A DNA stretch of 64,000 nucleotides, from assembly GCA_947493255.1 (NCBI GenBank), contig CANLQK010000005.1:186001-250000 (forward strand), written 5' to 3'. Position 1 is the stretch's first letter, and each line of letters begins with the position of its first letter. The notes under the pieces were generated by a model. The model searched no databases, had not been told where the DNA came from, and saw only the letters and a list, made by a program, of their open reading frames with translations. The translations under genes were made by a program, and so were the position numbers. The DNA is from an uncultured Paracoccaceae bacterium (lineage in GTDB: Bacteria > Pseudomonadota > Alphaproteobacteria > Rhodobacterales > Rhodobacteraceae). Shown piece after piece: positions 46,223 through 55,045 of the stretch.

Positions 46223-47196
46223 ACCTTCAGGTTTTTCGCGCTTTCTTTGATCGCGTCATACTGCCCACTTGGGCGGTACCGCCACAGGTAATCTGGCAAA
46301 ATCGCTTCCATCGCTGTCGGCACATGGCCAAGGGCCTCAAACCCCTGCGCACCTTCTGAAACGACGTTATCAACCTTTAGGTTTTCAACCTGATCGGCCG
46401 TCAGTGGCCCTCGCACCAAACCAAGGCTCATCACCCGACCAACCTTGAAACCAAACGCCATAACCTTCGCAGCCCAGAACGGAATGTTCAAAACCAAACG
46501 ACGACGACGCACAACGACGAGCATCTGATCCATCAGCTCACGCATTGTGTTCACATCTGGTCCACCCAACTCAAAGGTACCAGTTGCAGCACCTTCAACA
46601 CCCATCACGGCGGCGGCGGCAACATCATCAACATACACAGGCTGGAATTTCGTATTTGCACCAACAATCGGCAAAACAGGACCAAACCGCGTCATACCCG
46701 CAAAGCGGTTAAAGAACCCGTCTTCCATACCGAAAATAATAGACGGTCGGATGATCATCGCATTAGGCATATGTGCCAAAACAGCAGCTTCACCAGCAGC
46801 CTTTGTTCGGGAATATTCGCTTTCGCTTTCAGCATCTGCACCAATGGCCGAAATGTGGGTCATTGCAGAAACACCGTTTGCTGCAGCAATGCGCGCGATA
46901 CGTTCAGCACCCTCGACCTGCACCGCTTCGAATGTGTTCTTACCGATCTCGTCCAACACCCCGACGCAGTTCACAACCGCATCAGCGCCCTGCATCACGG
47001 ATGCAACAGACGCGTCGTCGCGAATATTACAGAAGACAGGTTCGACCTGCCCAACAGCGCCATATGGCTTAACGAACATTGCTTCGTTCGGGTTGCGCAC
47101 AGCAACGCGCACCCGCCAGCCAGCTTTAGCTAGACGTCGTGCGATATACCGTCCGACAAAACCGGACCCGCCGTAGATGGTGACAAGTTTGGACAT
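46219..47196 (-). CDS. NDUFA9-like (complex I accessory-type) SDR protein
   Basis: The 325-residue extended SDR protein begins LVTIYGGSGFVGRYIARRL with the GxxGxxG motif and contains ISAIGADAESESEYSRTKAAGE and IIRPSIIFGMEDGFFNRF, as in NDUFA9/39 kDa-like accessory proteins of complex I. In bacteria of this group it is thought to be linked to complex I or to lipid-related redox chemistry. The gene precedes nothing on its strand, so the role is inferred only from similarity. Confidence 0.85.
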   Translation of the reverse strand: MSKLVTIYGGSGFVGRYIARRLAKAGWRVRVAVRNPNEAMFVKPYGAVGQVEPVFCNIRDDASVASVMQGADAVVNCVGVLDEIGKNTFEAVQVEGAERIARIAAANGVSAMTHISAIGADAESESEYSRTKAAGEAAVLAHMPNAMIIRPSIIFGMEDGFFNRFAGMTRFGPVLPIVGANTKFQPVYVDDVAAAAVMGVEGAATGTFELGGPDVNTMRELMDQMLVVVRRRRLVLNIPFWAAKVMAFGFKVGRVMSLGLVRGPLTADQVENLKVDNVVSEGAQGFEALGHVPTAMEAILPDYLWRYRPSGQYDAIKESAKNLKV

Positions 47197-47341
47197 AGCA
47201 AGATTCCTTCGGACGAGATTGACCCCGATTTACCCTCACGGACCTTCATAAACAAGGCGTATATTCGAAAGCACATTTGGCTCCTTCTACAGACAGGTAC
47301 CAATAAAAACTCCACCTGCCGTTTTTCACGCTGGAATCGCG

Positions 47342-47370
47342 TTGACACCTTTCGCAGACACGCCTAAACG
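47342..47370 (+). promoter_or_regulatory. Sigma-70 promoter of tRNA-Leu
   Basis: A perfect TTGACA (47342-47347) is followed after exactly 17 nt by TAAACG (47365-47370), 20 nt before the tRNA start. It has the same design as the tRNA-Lys promoter. Confidence 0.82.
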
Positions 47371-47389
47371 CTCTCCTCACGTGATCTGT

Positions 47390-47476
47390 GCCCAGATGGC
47401 GGAATTGGTAGACGCGCCAGCTTCAGGTGCTGGTGTCCGTATGGACGTGGAGGTTCGAGTCCTCTTCTGGGCACCA
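47390..47476 (+). tRNA. tRNA-Leu (anticodon CAG)
   Basis: The 87-nt sequence folds as a class II tRNA: GCCCAGA pairs with TCTGGGC, the anticodon arm is CCAGC-TTCAGGT-GCTGG (anticodon CAG), a long variable arm (TGTCCGTATGGACG) follows, and the T-arm is GAGGTTCGAGTCCTC. CCA is encoded. The anticodon reads CUG codons. Confidence 0.97.
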
Positions 47477-47502
47477 TCCTTTCCACATGTTAGAGGAAAG
47501 AG

Positions 47503-48114
47503 ATGACAAACCACCTTTACCAAAATGACTTACCCGATGATCTGGATCTCGGTCCTATTGTAGCAATTGATTGCGAAACAATGGGGCTTAATCCGCATCG
47601 CGACCGCCTTTGTTTGATCCAAATGTCTAGCGGCGATGGAGATTGTCATTTGGTGCAGATTAAACCAGGCCAAACCGAGGCATCCAACATCTGTAAATTG
47701 TTGGCTAACCCAGATGTTCTAAAGCTGTTTCATTACGGCCGCTTTGATATCGCCGCGATGGCCCAAGCCTTCGGAACCGTTGCCGCCCCTGTTTATTGTA
47801 CCAAAATTGTAAGCAAACTTGTCCGCACATACACTGACCGCCACGGACTGCGAAATTTGCTACAGGACACCCTTGGGATCGATATTTCTAAGTTCCAGCA
47901 ACAATCAAACTGGGGTTCGGAAAACCTGACCGATGCCCAACTATCTTATGCAGCATCGGATGTGTTACACCTTCATAAATTACGTGAGGTGCTAAATGAA
48001 CGTTTAGAACGTGAAGGGCGCACCGAAATGGCGCAAGCTTGTTTTGATTTTCTCCCCATGCGTGCCCAACTGGATTTGGCAGGCTGGCCCGACCAGGATA
48101 TTTTTTCACATTAA
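47503..48114 (+). CDS. rnd: Ribonuclease D-like 3'-5' exonuclease (short form)
   Basis: The 203-residue protein holds one DEDD exonuclease domain: VAIDCETMGLNP (Exo I), HYGRFDIAAM (Exo II) and YAASDVLHLHKLR (Exo III, Tyr and Asp). It should trim 3' ends of structured RNA. The HRDC domains of the Escherichia coli enzyme are absent, which is normal for alphaproteobacterial short RNase D. It lies 26 nt after tRNA-Leu and shares its last base with the kdsD start (TAATG). Confidence 0.93.
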   Translation: MTNHLYQNDLPDDLDLGPIVAIDCETMGLNPHRDRLCLIQMSSGDGDCHLVQIKPGQTEASNICKLLANPDVLKLFHYGRFDIAAMAQAFGTVAAPVYCTKIVSKLVRTYTDRHGLRNLLQDTLGIDISKFQQQSNWGSENLTDAQLSYAASDVLHLHKLREVLNERLEREGRTEMAQACFDFLPMRAQLDLAGWPDQDIFSH

Positions 48115-49079
48115 TGGCACAGACACGTTTTCTTGACACCGCTCGCCGCGTTATTCGCGCCGAAGCAGATGCTCTCAACCTACTTGCTGATTCATTGGAT
48201 GGCTCTATTTCTGATGCTGTCGACCTGATCCTGAACGCGCAGGGGCGCGTTATCGTGTCTGGCATAGGCAAATCCGGCCACATCGCCCGCAAAATCTCCG
48301 CAACGTTAGCCAGCACCGGTACGCCCGCTTATTTTGTTCACCCAGCCGAAGCGTCCCATGGCGACCTTGGAATGGTTACAAATGGCGATGTCGTATTAGC
48401 AATATCAAATTCCGGCGAAGCGCCAGAGCTTGCAAACCTACTGTCCTACACACAGCGTTTTGGCATTCCGTTGATAGGAATCACCAGCAAACCGTCCAGC
48501 ACCTTGGCGACCCATTGTGACATCACATTGCTTATGCCAAAGCAGCCCGAAGCATGCGGCACCGGCGTCGTACCAACAACATCCACCACGATGACTTTGG
48601 CCTTGGGTGACGCGCTTGCCGTCGCATTGATGGAACATCGTGCGTTCACGGCCGAAAATTTCCGCGCGTTCCACCCAGGCGGAAAACTTGGCGCACAACT
48701 GGCCCAAGTCGGTGACCTAATGCACAAAGGCGATGCAGTGCCGCTTTCGGGTGAAGATACCCCAATGAGCGATACCCTGCTGACCATCAGCCAAAAAGGG
48801 TTCGGAGTAGTTGGCGTGTTGGACGACAATGGCTACCTTACAGGGATCGTGACCGACGGCGACTTGCGTCGGAGCATGGCCGGACTGTTGGATCTGACGG
48901 CGGGACAAGTCATGACTCGTGACCCTCGCACTATTCACCCTGACGCACTGGCCGAAGAGGCTTTGAATGTGATGCAAGGTAGCAAAATTACGTGTCTGTT
49001 TGTCGTGGATCCAAACGGATCGCGAAACGTTGTGGGCATTTTGCACATCCACGACTGCCTTCGCGCGGGCGTCGTCTGA
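48114..49079 (+). CDS. kdsD: D-arabinose 5-phosphate isomerase (KpsF/GutQ family)
   Basis: KdsD converts ribulose 5-phosphate to arabinose 5-phosphate, the first step of KDO synthesis for LPS. The 321-residue protein has an N-terminal SIS domain (VIVSGIGKSGHIARKISATLAST and SNSGEAPEL) and two C-terminal CBS domains (about residues 205-320). It is followed directly by lptC, in the conserved block of KDO synthesis and LPS transport genes. Confidence 0.96.
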   Translation: MAQTRFLDTARRVIRAEADALNLLADSLDGSISDAVDLILNAQGRVIVSGIGKSGHIARKISATLASTGTPAYFVHPAEASHGDLGMVTNGDVVLAISNSGEAPELANLLSYTQRFGIPLIGITSKPSSTLATHCDITLLMPKQPEACGTGVVPTTSTTMTLALGDALAVALMEHRAFTAENFRAFHPGGKLGAQLAQVGDLMHKGDAVPLSGEDTPMSDTLLTISQKGFGVVGVLDDNGYLTGIVTDGDLRRSMAGLLDLTAGQVMTRDPRTIHPDALAEEALNVMQGSKITCLFVVDPNGSRNVVGILHIHDCLRAGVV

Positions 49080-49080
49080 C

Positions 49081-49668
49081 ATGTTTGGTGATGAAAGCTA
49101 TTCTCAATTTGTTGGCTTTCTGAAGATCAGCCTGCCTTTGGCTGCATTAGCGCTTATGTCGACGGTCTTTTTGTTCGCCCGTTCACCCAGTCAAGAGAAT
49201 GCAATCCCGTACGCCGAGTTGGAAGAAATCGCAGCAGAAGCGCGGCTATCTGGCGCACGATTATCAGGCATTGCCGATGATGGCTCGGTTATCGAAGTAA
49301 ACGCGCGGCATGCCACGCCACAGGGCAACATTCTAAGCGTCGAGGCAATGACAGCATCAATCGAGTCTGTGGACGGAACTCTGATCGAAATCAGCTCGGG
49401 CGGAGGAGAAATCAACAACACTGAGCGTACAGCGCGCCTGACAGGTCTTACACGTCTCGACACATCTAACGGATTCGAGATGGAAACCGCTGGAATAACC
49501 GCGAACCTAACCACAGGCCGCATTGTTTCTGACGGTGCCCTAGAGGTACAAACACCTTTCGGAGCACTTACTGCTGGTCAGCTTATCGTCGAAACTCCAA
49601 ATTCGACCAATGGCCAAGTGATGCTTTTCCAAAACGGTGTTCGGCTGGTATACACCCCGCAACAATAG
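49081..49668 (+). CDS. lptC: LPS export protein LptC
   Basis: LptC is an inner-membrane bitopic protein that hands LPS from LptBFG to LptA. The 195-residue protein has one TM helix (about residues 11-34) and a periplasmic LptC/OstA-like beta-jellyroll (residues 40-195). The start ATG 49081 lies 1 nt after the kdsD stop; no longer start is plausible. It is next to lptA, as usual. Confidence 0.93.
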   Translation: MFGDESYSQFVGFLKISLPLAALALMSTVFLFARSPSQENAIPYAELEEIAAEARLSGARLSGIADDGSVIEVNARHATPQGNILSVEAMTASIESVDGTLIEISSGGGEINNTERTARLTGLTRLDTSNGFEMETAGITANLTTGRIVSDGALEVQTPFGALTAGQLIVETPNSTNGQVMLFQNGVRLVYTPQQ

Positions 49669-49678
49669 GATTCTTGTC

Positions 49679-50164
49679 GTGACGATTTTTAAAACCGCCT
49701 TGCTTTGCGCTGCTATACTGACCGTCACTCCGACGTTTGCACAAACGAATATCAACCTTGGCGGCATCAGTGCCGACCCTACCGCGCCTGTTGAAATCAC
49801 CGCTGACAATCTAAGTGTTGATCAGGAAAGCGGAACTGCTGTTTTTCAAGGGAATGTGGTGCTGGGGCAAGGCAACTTACGCCTGTCTGCTGCCCGTGTT
49901 CAAGTCGTCTATGGAAGCGGTGGTGGGGACATCAGCCGGCTTTCCGCTAGCGGGGGCGTGACGTTTGTAACCGCGACCGAAGCCGCCGAAGCACAAAACG
50001 CCGAATATGATCTTGATGCCGGTACTTTGGTGATGTCTGGCAGCGTGTTATTGACCCAAGGCTCTAGCGCGATCTCGGCCGATACCATGCGGGTCAATCT
50101 TTCAAATGGATCAGCGCAAATGGAAGGTCGCGTGCGGACTGTTTTTAACCAGGGCAATAATTGA
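49679..50164 (+). CDS. lptA: LPS transport periplasmic protein LptA
   Basis: LptA forms the periplasmic bridge for LPS transport. The 161-residue protein has a Sec signal peptide (VTIFKTALLCAAILTVTPTFA-QTN) and an OstA-like jellyroll with EITADNLSVDQESGTAVFQGNVVL and the repeated strand pattern typical of the family. I choose the GTG at 49679 because AGGA is 8 nt before it and the signal peptide starts there. Confidence 0.92.
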   Translation: MTIFKTALLCAAILTVTPTFAQTNINLGGISADPTAPVEITADNLSVDQESGTAVFQGNVVLGQGNLRLSAARVQVVYGSGGGDISRLSASGGVTFVTATEAAEAQNAEYDLDAGTLVMSGSVLLTQGSSAISADTMRVNLSNGSAQMEGRVRTVFNQGNN

Positions 50165-50928
50165 TGCCTGATCCAAAACCAAACCTGACTGTCACCGAAG
50201 GTGATGTCGGCCTAAAGGTCGTGAACCTTCGTAAGAGCTATCGTAAACGGTTGGTGATACGTGATGTAAGCATGCAACTGGGCCGTGGTGAAGTTGTTGC
50301 ACTGTTAGGTCCAAACGGATCCGGCAAAACGACCTGTTTTTATTCGATTGCGGGGCTCGTCACGCCAGAAGCAGGGCAAGTTTTGGTCGATGGACGCAAC
50401 GTCACTACGCTTCCGATGTATCGAAGGGCGAAGCTGGGCATTGGTTACCTACCTCAGGAAATGTCTATTTTTCGAGGCTTAAACGTCGAAGAGAACATTC
50501 TTTCAATCCTTCAAATTTCCGAACCTGACAGGACTCGCAGGCGCGAAAGATTGGAAGAATTGCTGTCTGAGTTTTCCATTGAACATCTGCGCCGTGCACC
50601 GGCATTGGCCTTGTCGGGTGGGGAACGTCGACGCGCAGAAATTGCGCGATGTCTTGCTGCTGACCCGAAATATGTTTTGCTCGACGAACCATTTGCGGGG
50701 GTCGACCCAATCGCCGTCGGTGAGATTCGTGCATTGACCGCAGACCTGAAAAATCGTGGCATTGGCGTATTGATTACAGATCATAACGTCCAGGAAACAT
50801 TACAAATTGTCGACCGAGCATATATTTTGCATGACGGTAAAATCTTGATGTCAGGCACCACCGAAGAGGTGGTGGAAGACGAGAACGTGCGTCGTGTATA
50901 TTTGGGCAATTCCTTCCGCGTCACCTGA
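50164..50928 (+). CDS. lptB: LPS export ABC transporter ATPase LptB
   Basis: LptB drives LPS extraction from the inner membrane by LptFG. The 254-residue ATPase has Walker A GPNGSGKTT, the Q-loop LPQEMSIFR, the signature LSGGERRRAEIAR, Walker B YVLLDEPFAGVDP and the switch His in ITDHNVQET. The ATG at 50164 overlaps the lptA stop (TGATG). LptFG are not in this window. Confidence 0.96.
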   Translation: MPDPKPNLTVTEGDVGLKVVNLRKSYRKRLVIRDVSMQLGRGEVVALLGPNGSGKTTCFYSIAGLVTPEAGQVLVDGRNVTTLPMYRRAKLGIGYLPQEMSIFRGLNVEENILSILQISEPDRTRRRERLEELLSEFSIEHLRRAPALALSGGERRRAEIARCLAADPKYVLLDEPFAGVDPIAVGEIRALTADLKNRGIGVLITDHNVQETLQIVDRAYILHDGKILMSGTTEEVVEDENVRRVYLGNSFRVT

Positions 50929-51076
50929 CGCCCCATTGACATAGACGTCGTTTCGGCGCCCAATAGGGGAGATGACAAAGTCGGTTTTCAATACAGTCGG
51001 GATCACGCCTTACGGGCGCCAACTGCTTAGAACCAAATACTTTGCATCCTTCTCGACATTTTTGGCCTGAATTAAC

Positions 51077-51093
51077 CGAACCTTATTGGTTCG
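51077..51093 (+). promoter_or_regulatory. Hairpin and CtrA-like half-sites in the hpf leader
   Basis: CGAACC-TTATT-GGTTCG forms a perfect 6-bp hairpin 36 nt before the hpf start. It overlaps TTAA-N7-TTAT (51072-51086), close to the CtrA consensus TTAA-N7-TTAA. Either the hairpin or the CtrA-like site could regulate hpf; neither is proven, and no T-run follows, so it is not a terminator. Confidence 0.3.
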
Positions 51094-51129
51094 CACGCCC
51101 GAATTGTCTGTAAACATAAAGGAGACGAG

Positions 51130-51705
51130 ATGCGCTATCAGATCACAGGAAAGCAAATCGACATTGGCGAAGCCCTGCAAACACACGTGCAGAGCGAATT
51201 AGGAGAGGTTTTTGGCAAATATGCAGGACGACCGACAGATGCAAATGTGATTTTTTCCAAAAGCGGACATGAATATGTCTGCGAGACTGATGTGCATTTG
51301 TCCACCGGCCTGACTGCGCAAGCGAAAGGCCATGCTACTGAAATCTATGCAGCATTCGACAGTGCCTCTGAAAAAATGGAGAAACAATTACGCCGTTACA
51401 AGCGTCGGTTGAAGGACCACCATAAGGAACGATCGCAACCCGTTGAACTTTCCGATGCAGGGTCCTATATCCTCGCATCAAATACTGAGTCGGAGGACCC
51501 GGAGCCGGAAGGCGTAAATTCAATGATCGTGGCCGAGATGGAAACTAAGATACCATCTCTCTCCGTTGGAGAAGCCGTCATGCAAATGGAATTACAGCAT
51601 GCCCCGGTCTTGGTTTTTCGGAATGAAGGACACAGCGGCGTCAACGTGGTATACCGCCGCGACGATGGTAACATCGGTTGGATTGATCCGCGTAACGCAG
51701 GCTAG
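51130..51705 (+). CDS. hpf: Ribosome hibernation promoting factor, long form
   Basis: HPF dimerises 70S ribosomes into inactive 100S particles under starvation. The 191-residue protein has the N-terminal RaiA domain (RYQITGKQIDIGEALQTHVQ; residues 1-100) and the C-terminal long-HPF domain with SVGEAVMQMELQHAPVLVFRN and NVVYRRDDGNIGWI. AAAGGAGACGAG lies before the ATG. It is followed by ptsN, as in many proteobacteria; the rpoN gene often found between lptB and hpf is absent here. Confidence 0.95.
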   Translation: MRYQITGKQIDIGEALQTHVQSELGEVFGKYAGRPTDANVIFSKSGHEYVCETDVHLSTGLTAQAKGHATEIYAAFDSASEKMEKQLRRYKRRLKDHHKERSQPVELSDAGSYILASNTESEDPEPEGVNSMIVAEMETKIPSLSVGEAVMQMELQHAPVLVFRNEGHSGVNVVYRRDDGNIGWIDPRNAG

Positions 51706-51733
51706 ACGGGCATTTGCTCGTTTTTTGGAAAAC

Positions 51734-52198
51734 ATGACCATACAGGACATTCTTCCGGCAACGGGCATTAAGATTATTGCTGCAGCGAGCAGTAAGAAAC
51801 GTCTGTTCCACGACCTCGGTGATATGGCGGATGCCTGCTTTGGCCTAAACCAGACCGCCGTGGTCGACGCGCTTCTTGATCGCGAAAACCTTGGTCCAAC
51901 AGGTGTAGGCCATGGTGTTGCCTTGCCGCACGCTCGCATGCCTGGGCTTTCACAAGTTTGCGGACTTTTTGTTCGTATCAAAAAACCATTGGACTTCGAT
52001 GCTGTCGACCGGCAACCCGTCGACCTTGCCTTTGCACTGTTTGCACCCGAACAGGCTGGTGTTGAACATCTTAAGGCCCTTGCATTGGTATCTCGAACGC
52101 TTCGGGATGAGAATGTCTGCACGAAATTGCGCGCAAACGAAGATCCTTCAACAATCTACACGATCCTAACTGAAGCGACTGAAGCACAAGCTGCCTAA
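51734..52198 (+). CDS. ptsN: PTS IIA-like nitrogen regulatory protein PtsN
   Basis: PtsN (EIIA-Ntr) is the end of the nitrogen phosphotransferase chain and regulates K+ uptake and other processes by its phosphorylation state. The 154-residue protein has the phospho-acceptor His66 in GVALPHARM. It lies 28 nt after hpf and is convergent with the glycosyltransferase gene at 52200, with 1 nt between the stops and no terminator. Confidence 0.95.
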   Translation: MTIQDILPATGIKIIAAASSKKRLFHDLGDMADACFGLNQTAVVDALLDRENLGPTGVGHGVALPHARMPGLSQVCGLFVRIKKPLDFDAVDRQPVDLAFALFAPEQAGVEHLKALALVSRTLRDENVCTKLRANEDPSTIYTILTEATEAQAA

Positions 52199-52199
52199 A

Positions 52200-53894
52200 T
52201 CAACGAACCAAATATGGCTTACGTCGTGTTGGGCGCTCGTTATTTGAAGTAGCATCGTTCGGGAAATCACCCATAAGGTATGGGTGCATTCCTTGGTTTT
52301 TTAGGTTCTGAAGGAATTGCCCGAACCCCGTAAGGTCCGCCATTTTAGGCGCTTCGGTCACGCGACGAAGATTTTTCGCACCCATCTCATCCAAAACAGT
52401 TTGCAATGCCTCCATGGGGGTTTCAATGAATTCAGCCAAGGTCCAAATGCGGATGCGCGCCTTTACATAAGGTGATCGCAACGCATTCAAATGCTCGCTC
52501 TCGATACGTTGAAGCTCTGCTGCATCGGCACGAATATCGGAAAAGTTTCGGTTCGATTGGAACAGCGGAATCGCCCAGGCCCCTGAAATTACGCTAATCT
52601 GCGCATTGGGGTCTTTGGCCATATCCCAACTCGCGAACTGACTGTCCGTTGGACCAAATTGAAAACACTGTCGTTCGCCACGGGTGTTCCAGATAAGGTT
52701 GATCAAGAACAACTGCGCATGGTGATCGCGTATTCTTGCATTATCACACAACGCGCCACTAAACGTTTCTTGACGGCCTTCAAATTCAACCCGCTCCTTA
52801 TGGTAAAGATGTCCATGCACGCGCGTGCCTGTCATCCGCCCAAGCCACGGTTCAAAGTCTTCGAACAGCTCCGCGAACCCTTCGAACACCGAGTAAGGGG
52901 CTGACGTAAATCCATTCTCATGCCCAGCGCGTGGAAGTCGGCTTTGCATGAATAGTCCGGCGCGGCCACGAGTTCGACGTTCAACTGCCTTTGAGAAGAT
53001 TCTGTCGATCTTACCGGGGTTAGGCTCGGCGCCTTTCATCGGATTTTCTTCGTTTAGAAAATTATCATACAGGCGATCAGCGTTCGGCCAGATTTTACGC
53101 GCAACAAAACAGTCCGATCGGCGCAACAATTGCAGGTGGTCGTCATAGAAAATGTGTGGTTTTCCCTGATAATCAAACTTCGACAGTGTCAGCGAGCGGC
53201 TTTCAATATTCTGAGAATACAACCGAACTAAGGTTTGAAAGTAGCTTTCATCTGGTATCCAGACCCGACGGAAATAGGTGTCGTAAGTGCGTCGATCGGG
53301 GTCTTCCAGTATAGCTGACAAGGTTTGACGCGTAAGGCACCACCACTGCGACCCCATATGAGGCACGATACCGTCAGGAACACGACGATAAATCTTAAGA
53401 CGGCGTTGAAATTCTACGTAGCGGTCAAACAGGAACCGCTGTTTGCGCCACGAAAACGGAAACCGAAGCGTAAAACGTTCGAAATCGAGACCGCCTTGTG
53501 TCCACGGGACATCGGCCGTTGTCGCGCTTTCGATAAAGTCTGTGCGTGGTCGTTTCTCCAAATAGGACTGTAGGTCCTTAATAGGGCGCAACGGCAGACA
53601 TGAACCTGATGCGAGATAGACATGACGTACGTCAGGGAATTTCTTTAGCATCAAAGTCGAGGCTGATTGTGACGCGGCAACAATGCCCCACATCCCCCAT
53701 TCGCACTTATGCCGTTTAGAGAATAGTACATCTGGCAGGTCGGAAACGCTTTTTGCAAAATCAGTGAACTCAGTGTTGTCCACATTCTTATCGACGTGGA
53801 TAACCACCGGACACCCAGCCGCCGACCAGTGACGTACCACCTCTTCAGCGCGATGGAATGCGTTGTGAACCAACATGACAACACCAACTGTCAC
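52200..53894 (-). CDS. GT14-like (core-2/I-branching type) glycosyltransferase with C-terminal extra domain
   Basis: The 564-residue protein has an N-terminal Branch-type (GT14) glycosyltransferase domain: VVMLVHNAFHRAEEVVRHW, HVDKNVDN, VYLASGSCLPLRP and WIPDESYFQTL, with about 270 residues. The C-terminal half (about 300-564) matches, as I recall, a DUF5927-type domain common in Rhodobacteraceae. It probably adds sugar branches to a surface polysaccharide. It overlaps the upstream GT gene by 4 nt (ATGA). Confidence 0.78.
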   Translation of the reverse strand: MTVGVVMLVHNAFHRAEEVVRHWSAAGCPVVIHVDKNVDNTEFTDFAKSVSDLPDVLFSKRHKCEWGMWGIVAASQSASTLMLKKFPDVRHVYLASGSCLPLRPIKDLQSYLEKRPRTDFIESATTADVPWTQGGLDFERFTLRFPFSWRKQRFLFDRYVEFQRRLKIYRRVPDGIVPHMGSQWWCLTRQTLSAILEDPDRRTYDTYFRRVWIPDESYFQTLVRLYSQNIESRSLTLSKFDYQGKPHIFYDDHLQLLRRSDCFVARKIWPNADRLYDNFLNEENPMKGAEPNPGKIDRIFSKAVERRTRGRAGLFMQSRLPRAGHENGFTSAPYSVFEGFAELFEDFEPWLGRMTGTRVHGHLYHKERVEFEGRQETFSGALCDNARIRDHHAQLFLINLIWNTRGERQCFQFGPTDSQFASWDMAKDPNAQISVISGAWAIPLFQSNRNFSDIRADAAELQRIESEHLNALRSPYVKARIRIWTLAEFIETPMEALQTVLDEMGAKNLRRVTEAPKMADLTGFGQFLQNLKNQGMHPYLMGDFPNDATSNNERPTRRKPYLVR

Positions 53895-54901
53895 GCCCAG
53901 TTTCCTTTCGACATAAGACCCAAAATCTCAAGTTGCCGCCAATTGATATATTTCTCTGACCATTTGCACCAAAGGTCCGGATGAGCCGCCAATCCTTCAG
54001 CGTAGGCAATGTATTCCTTTGAGTTTGCGTAGTGTTCGTTGCGCTCGAGCTCCTCTTTGGCTTTTGCGCCGAATGTGTCCAAGAATTTTGCGTGAAGCAA
54101 AATACCAGATGCTTTTTCTCCTCCCCATTCATCGTAGACGAGGTTTAGGCCGCGAGGCAGAACCATATGTGTGGAGCTTACATAGGCATAATCTTTGTGC
54201 CATTTGATCAGCGGGGTCTTATTCAATGCTGGTGCACGCCAAGGCTCGTCCTTGAAGAACATACGCGCGCGTGGGCCACCTTGAATCCAAAGGTTGTAAT
54301 ACAGGTGGTTCTTGGAAATTGTATAATTGCCACTGTCAAACCAGGTCGCGATTTCAATAGGGTTAGTACCGCGAGTGTATGGGACTGAATCCATCCTTCC
54401 CTTTGGGTACATGTCCAGCAACATCGCACCAAAACTTCTGATATCGGATGCATCCAGCCAATCTGTGAGAGCACGAATAGGCCGGCTATCACAGAACGGG
54501 TAGATAAAGAATTCGTCAGGGTCGACCACAAGGGACCAGTGGTTATGTGCATACTTGCGCTGCAAATGGTTTAGCCAGTCGACACCAAACCGTGACTTGC
54601 GATAACTCCCACGCGCACGCCAGATCGAAACATCACTTTGCTCCGCTGCATATTCATCACCCCCATCATCGCTCCCATTGTCGACCATAATGAAATGATC
54701 AACACCAAGATCACGGTAGTATTTGAAAAAGTATGGCAGACGGACATCTTCGTTTCGGAAAGTCGTGAAAACCAGGATGTCGTTGGGCTTAATCTGGCTT
54801 GTCCTGTCTTTGATTGCTGATAGCTCATGACTTTTGCGCCGAGCACGTAAGTGCCAGCGCTTTCGCTGAAGGCGAAGTCGATATGAAGTCAAAGCGCCCA
54901 A
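53891..54901 (-). CDS. Glycosyltransferase family 2-like protein (GT2_4 type), copy B
   Basis: The 336-residue protein has the Glyco_tranf_2_4 pattern: ILVFTTFRNEDVRLPYFFKYYRDLGVDHFIMVDNGSDDGG, then VVDPDEFFIYPF (DxD-like metal site), LLDMYPKGRMDS, NKTPLIKWH and a closing LMSKGNWA. It is closely related in design to the gene at 55046, so the pair arose by duplication. It acts on the cytoplasmic face and should build a surface glycan; the donor is unknown. Confidence 0.82.
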   Translation of the reverse strand: MGALTSYRLRLQRKRWHLRARRKSHELSAIKDRTSQIKPNDILVFTTFRNEDVRLPYFFKYYRDLGVDHFIMVDNGSDDGGDEYAAEQSDVSIWRARGSYRKSRFGVDWLNHLQRKYAHNHWSLVVDPDEFFIYPFCDSRPIRALTDWLDASDIRSFGAMLLDMYPKGRMDSVPYTRGTNPIEIATWFDSGNYTISKNHLYYNLWIQGGPRARMFFKDEPWRAPALNKTPLIKWHKDYAYVSSTHMVLPRGLNLVYDEWGGEKASGILLHAKFLDTFGAKAKEELERNEHYANSKEYIAYAEGLAAHPDLWCKWSEKYINWRQLEILGLMSKGNWA

Positions 54902-55045
54902 CGAGGTTCTTCCTGTTCAATCCCTTGCTTGATACGTTTTCCGTTAAGGTGAGTAACTTAACACCTCAACGAGTAAGTATTGCCACATTGTTTCCTTTCA
55001 ATAAACAACACATGGTAATTGGCAACCATAACAGCACGGGTAACC

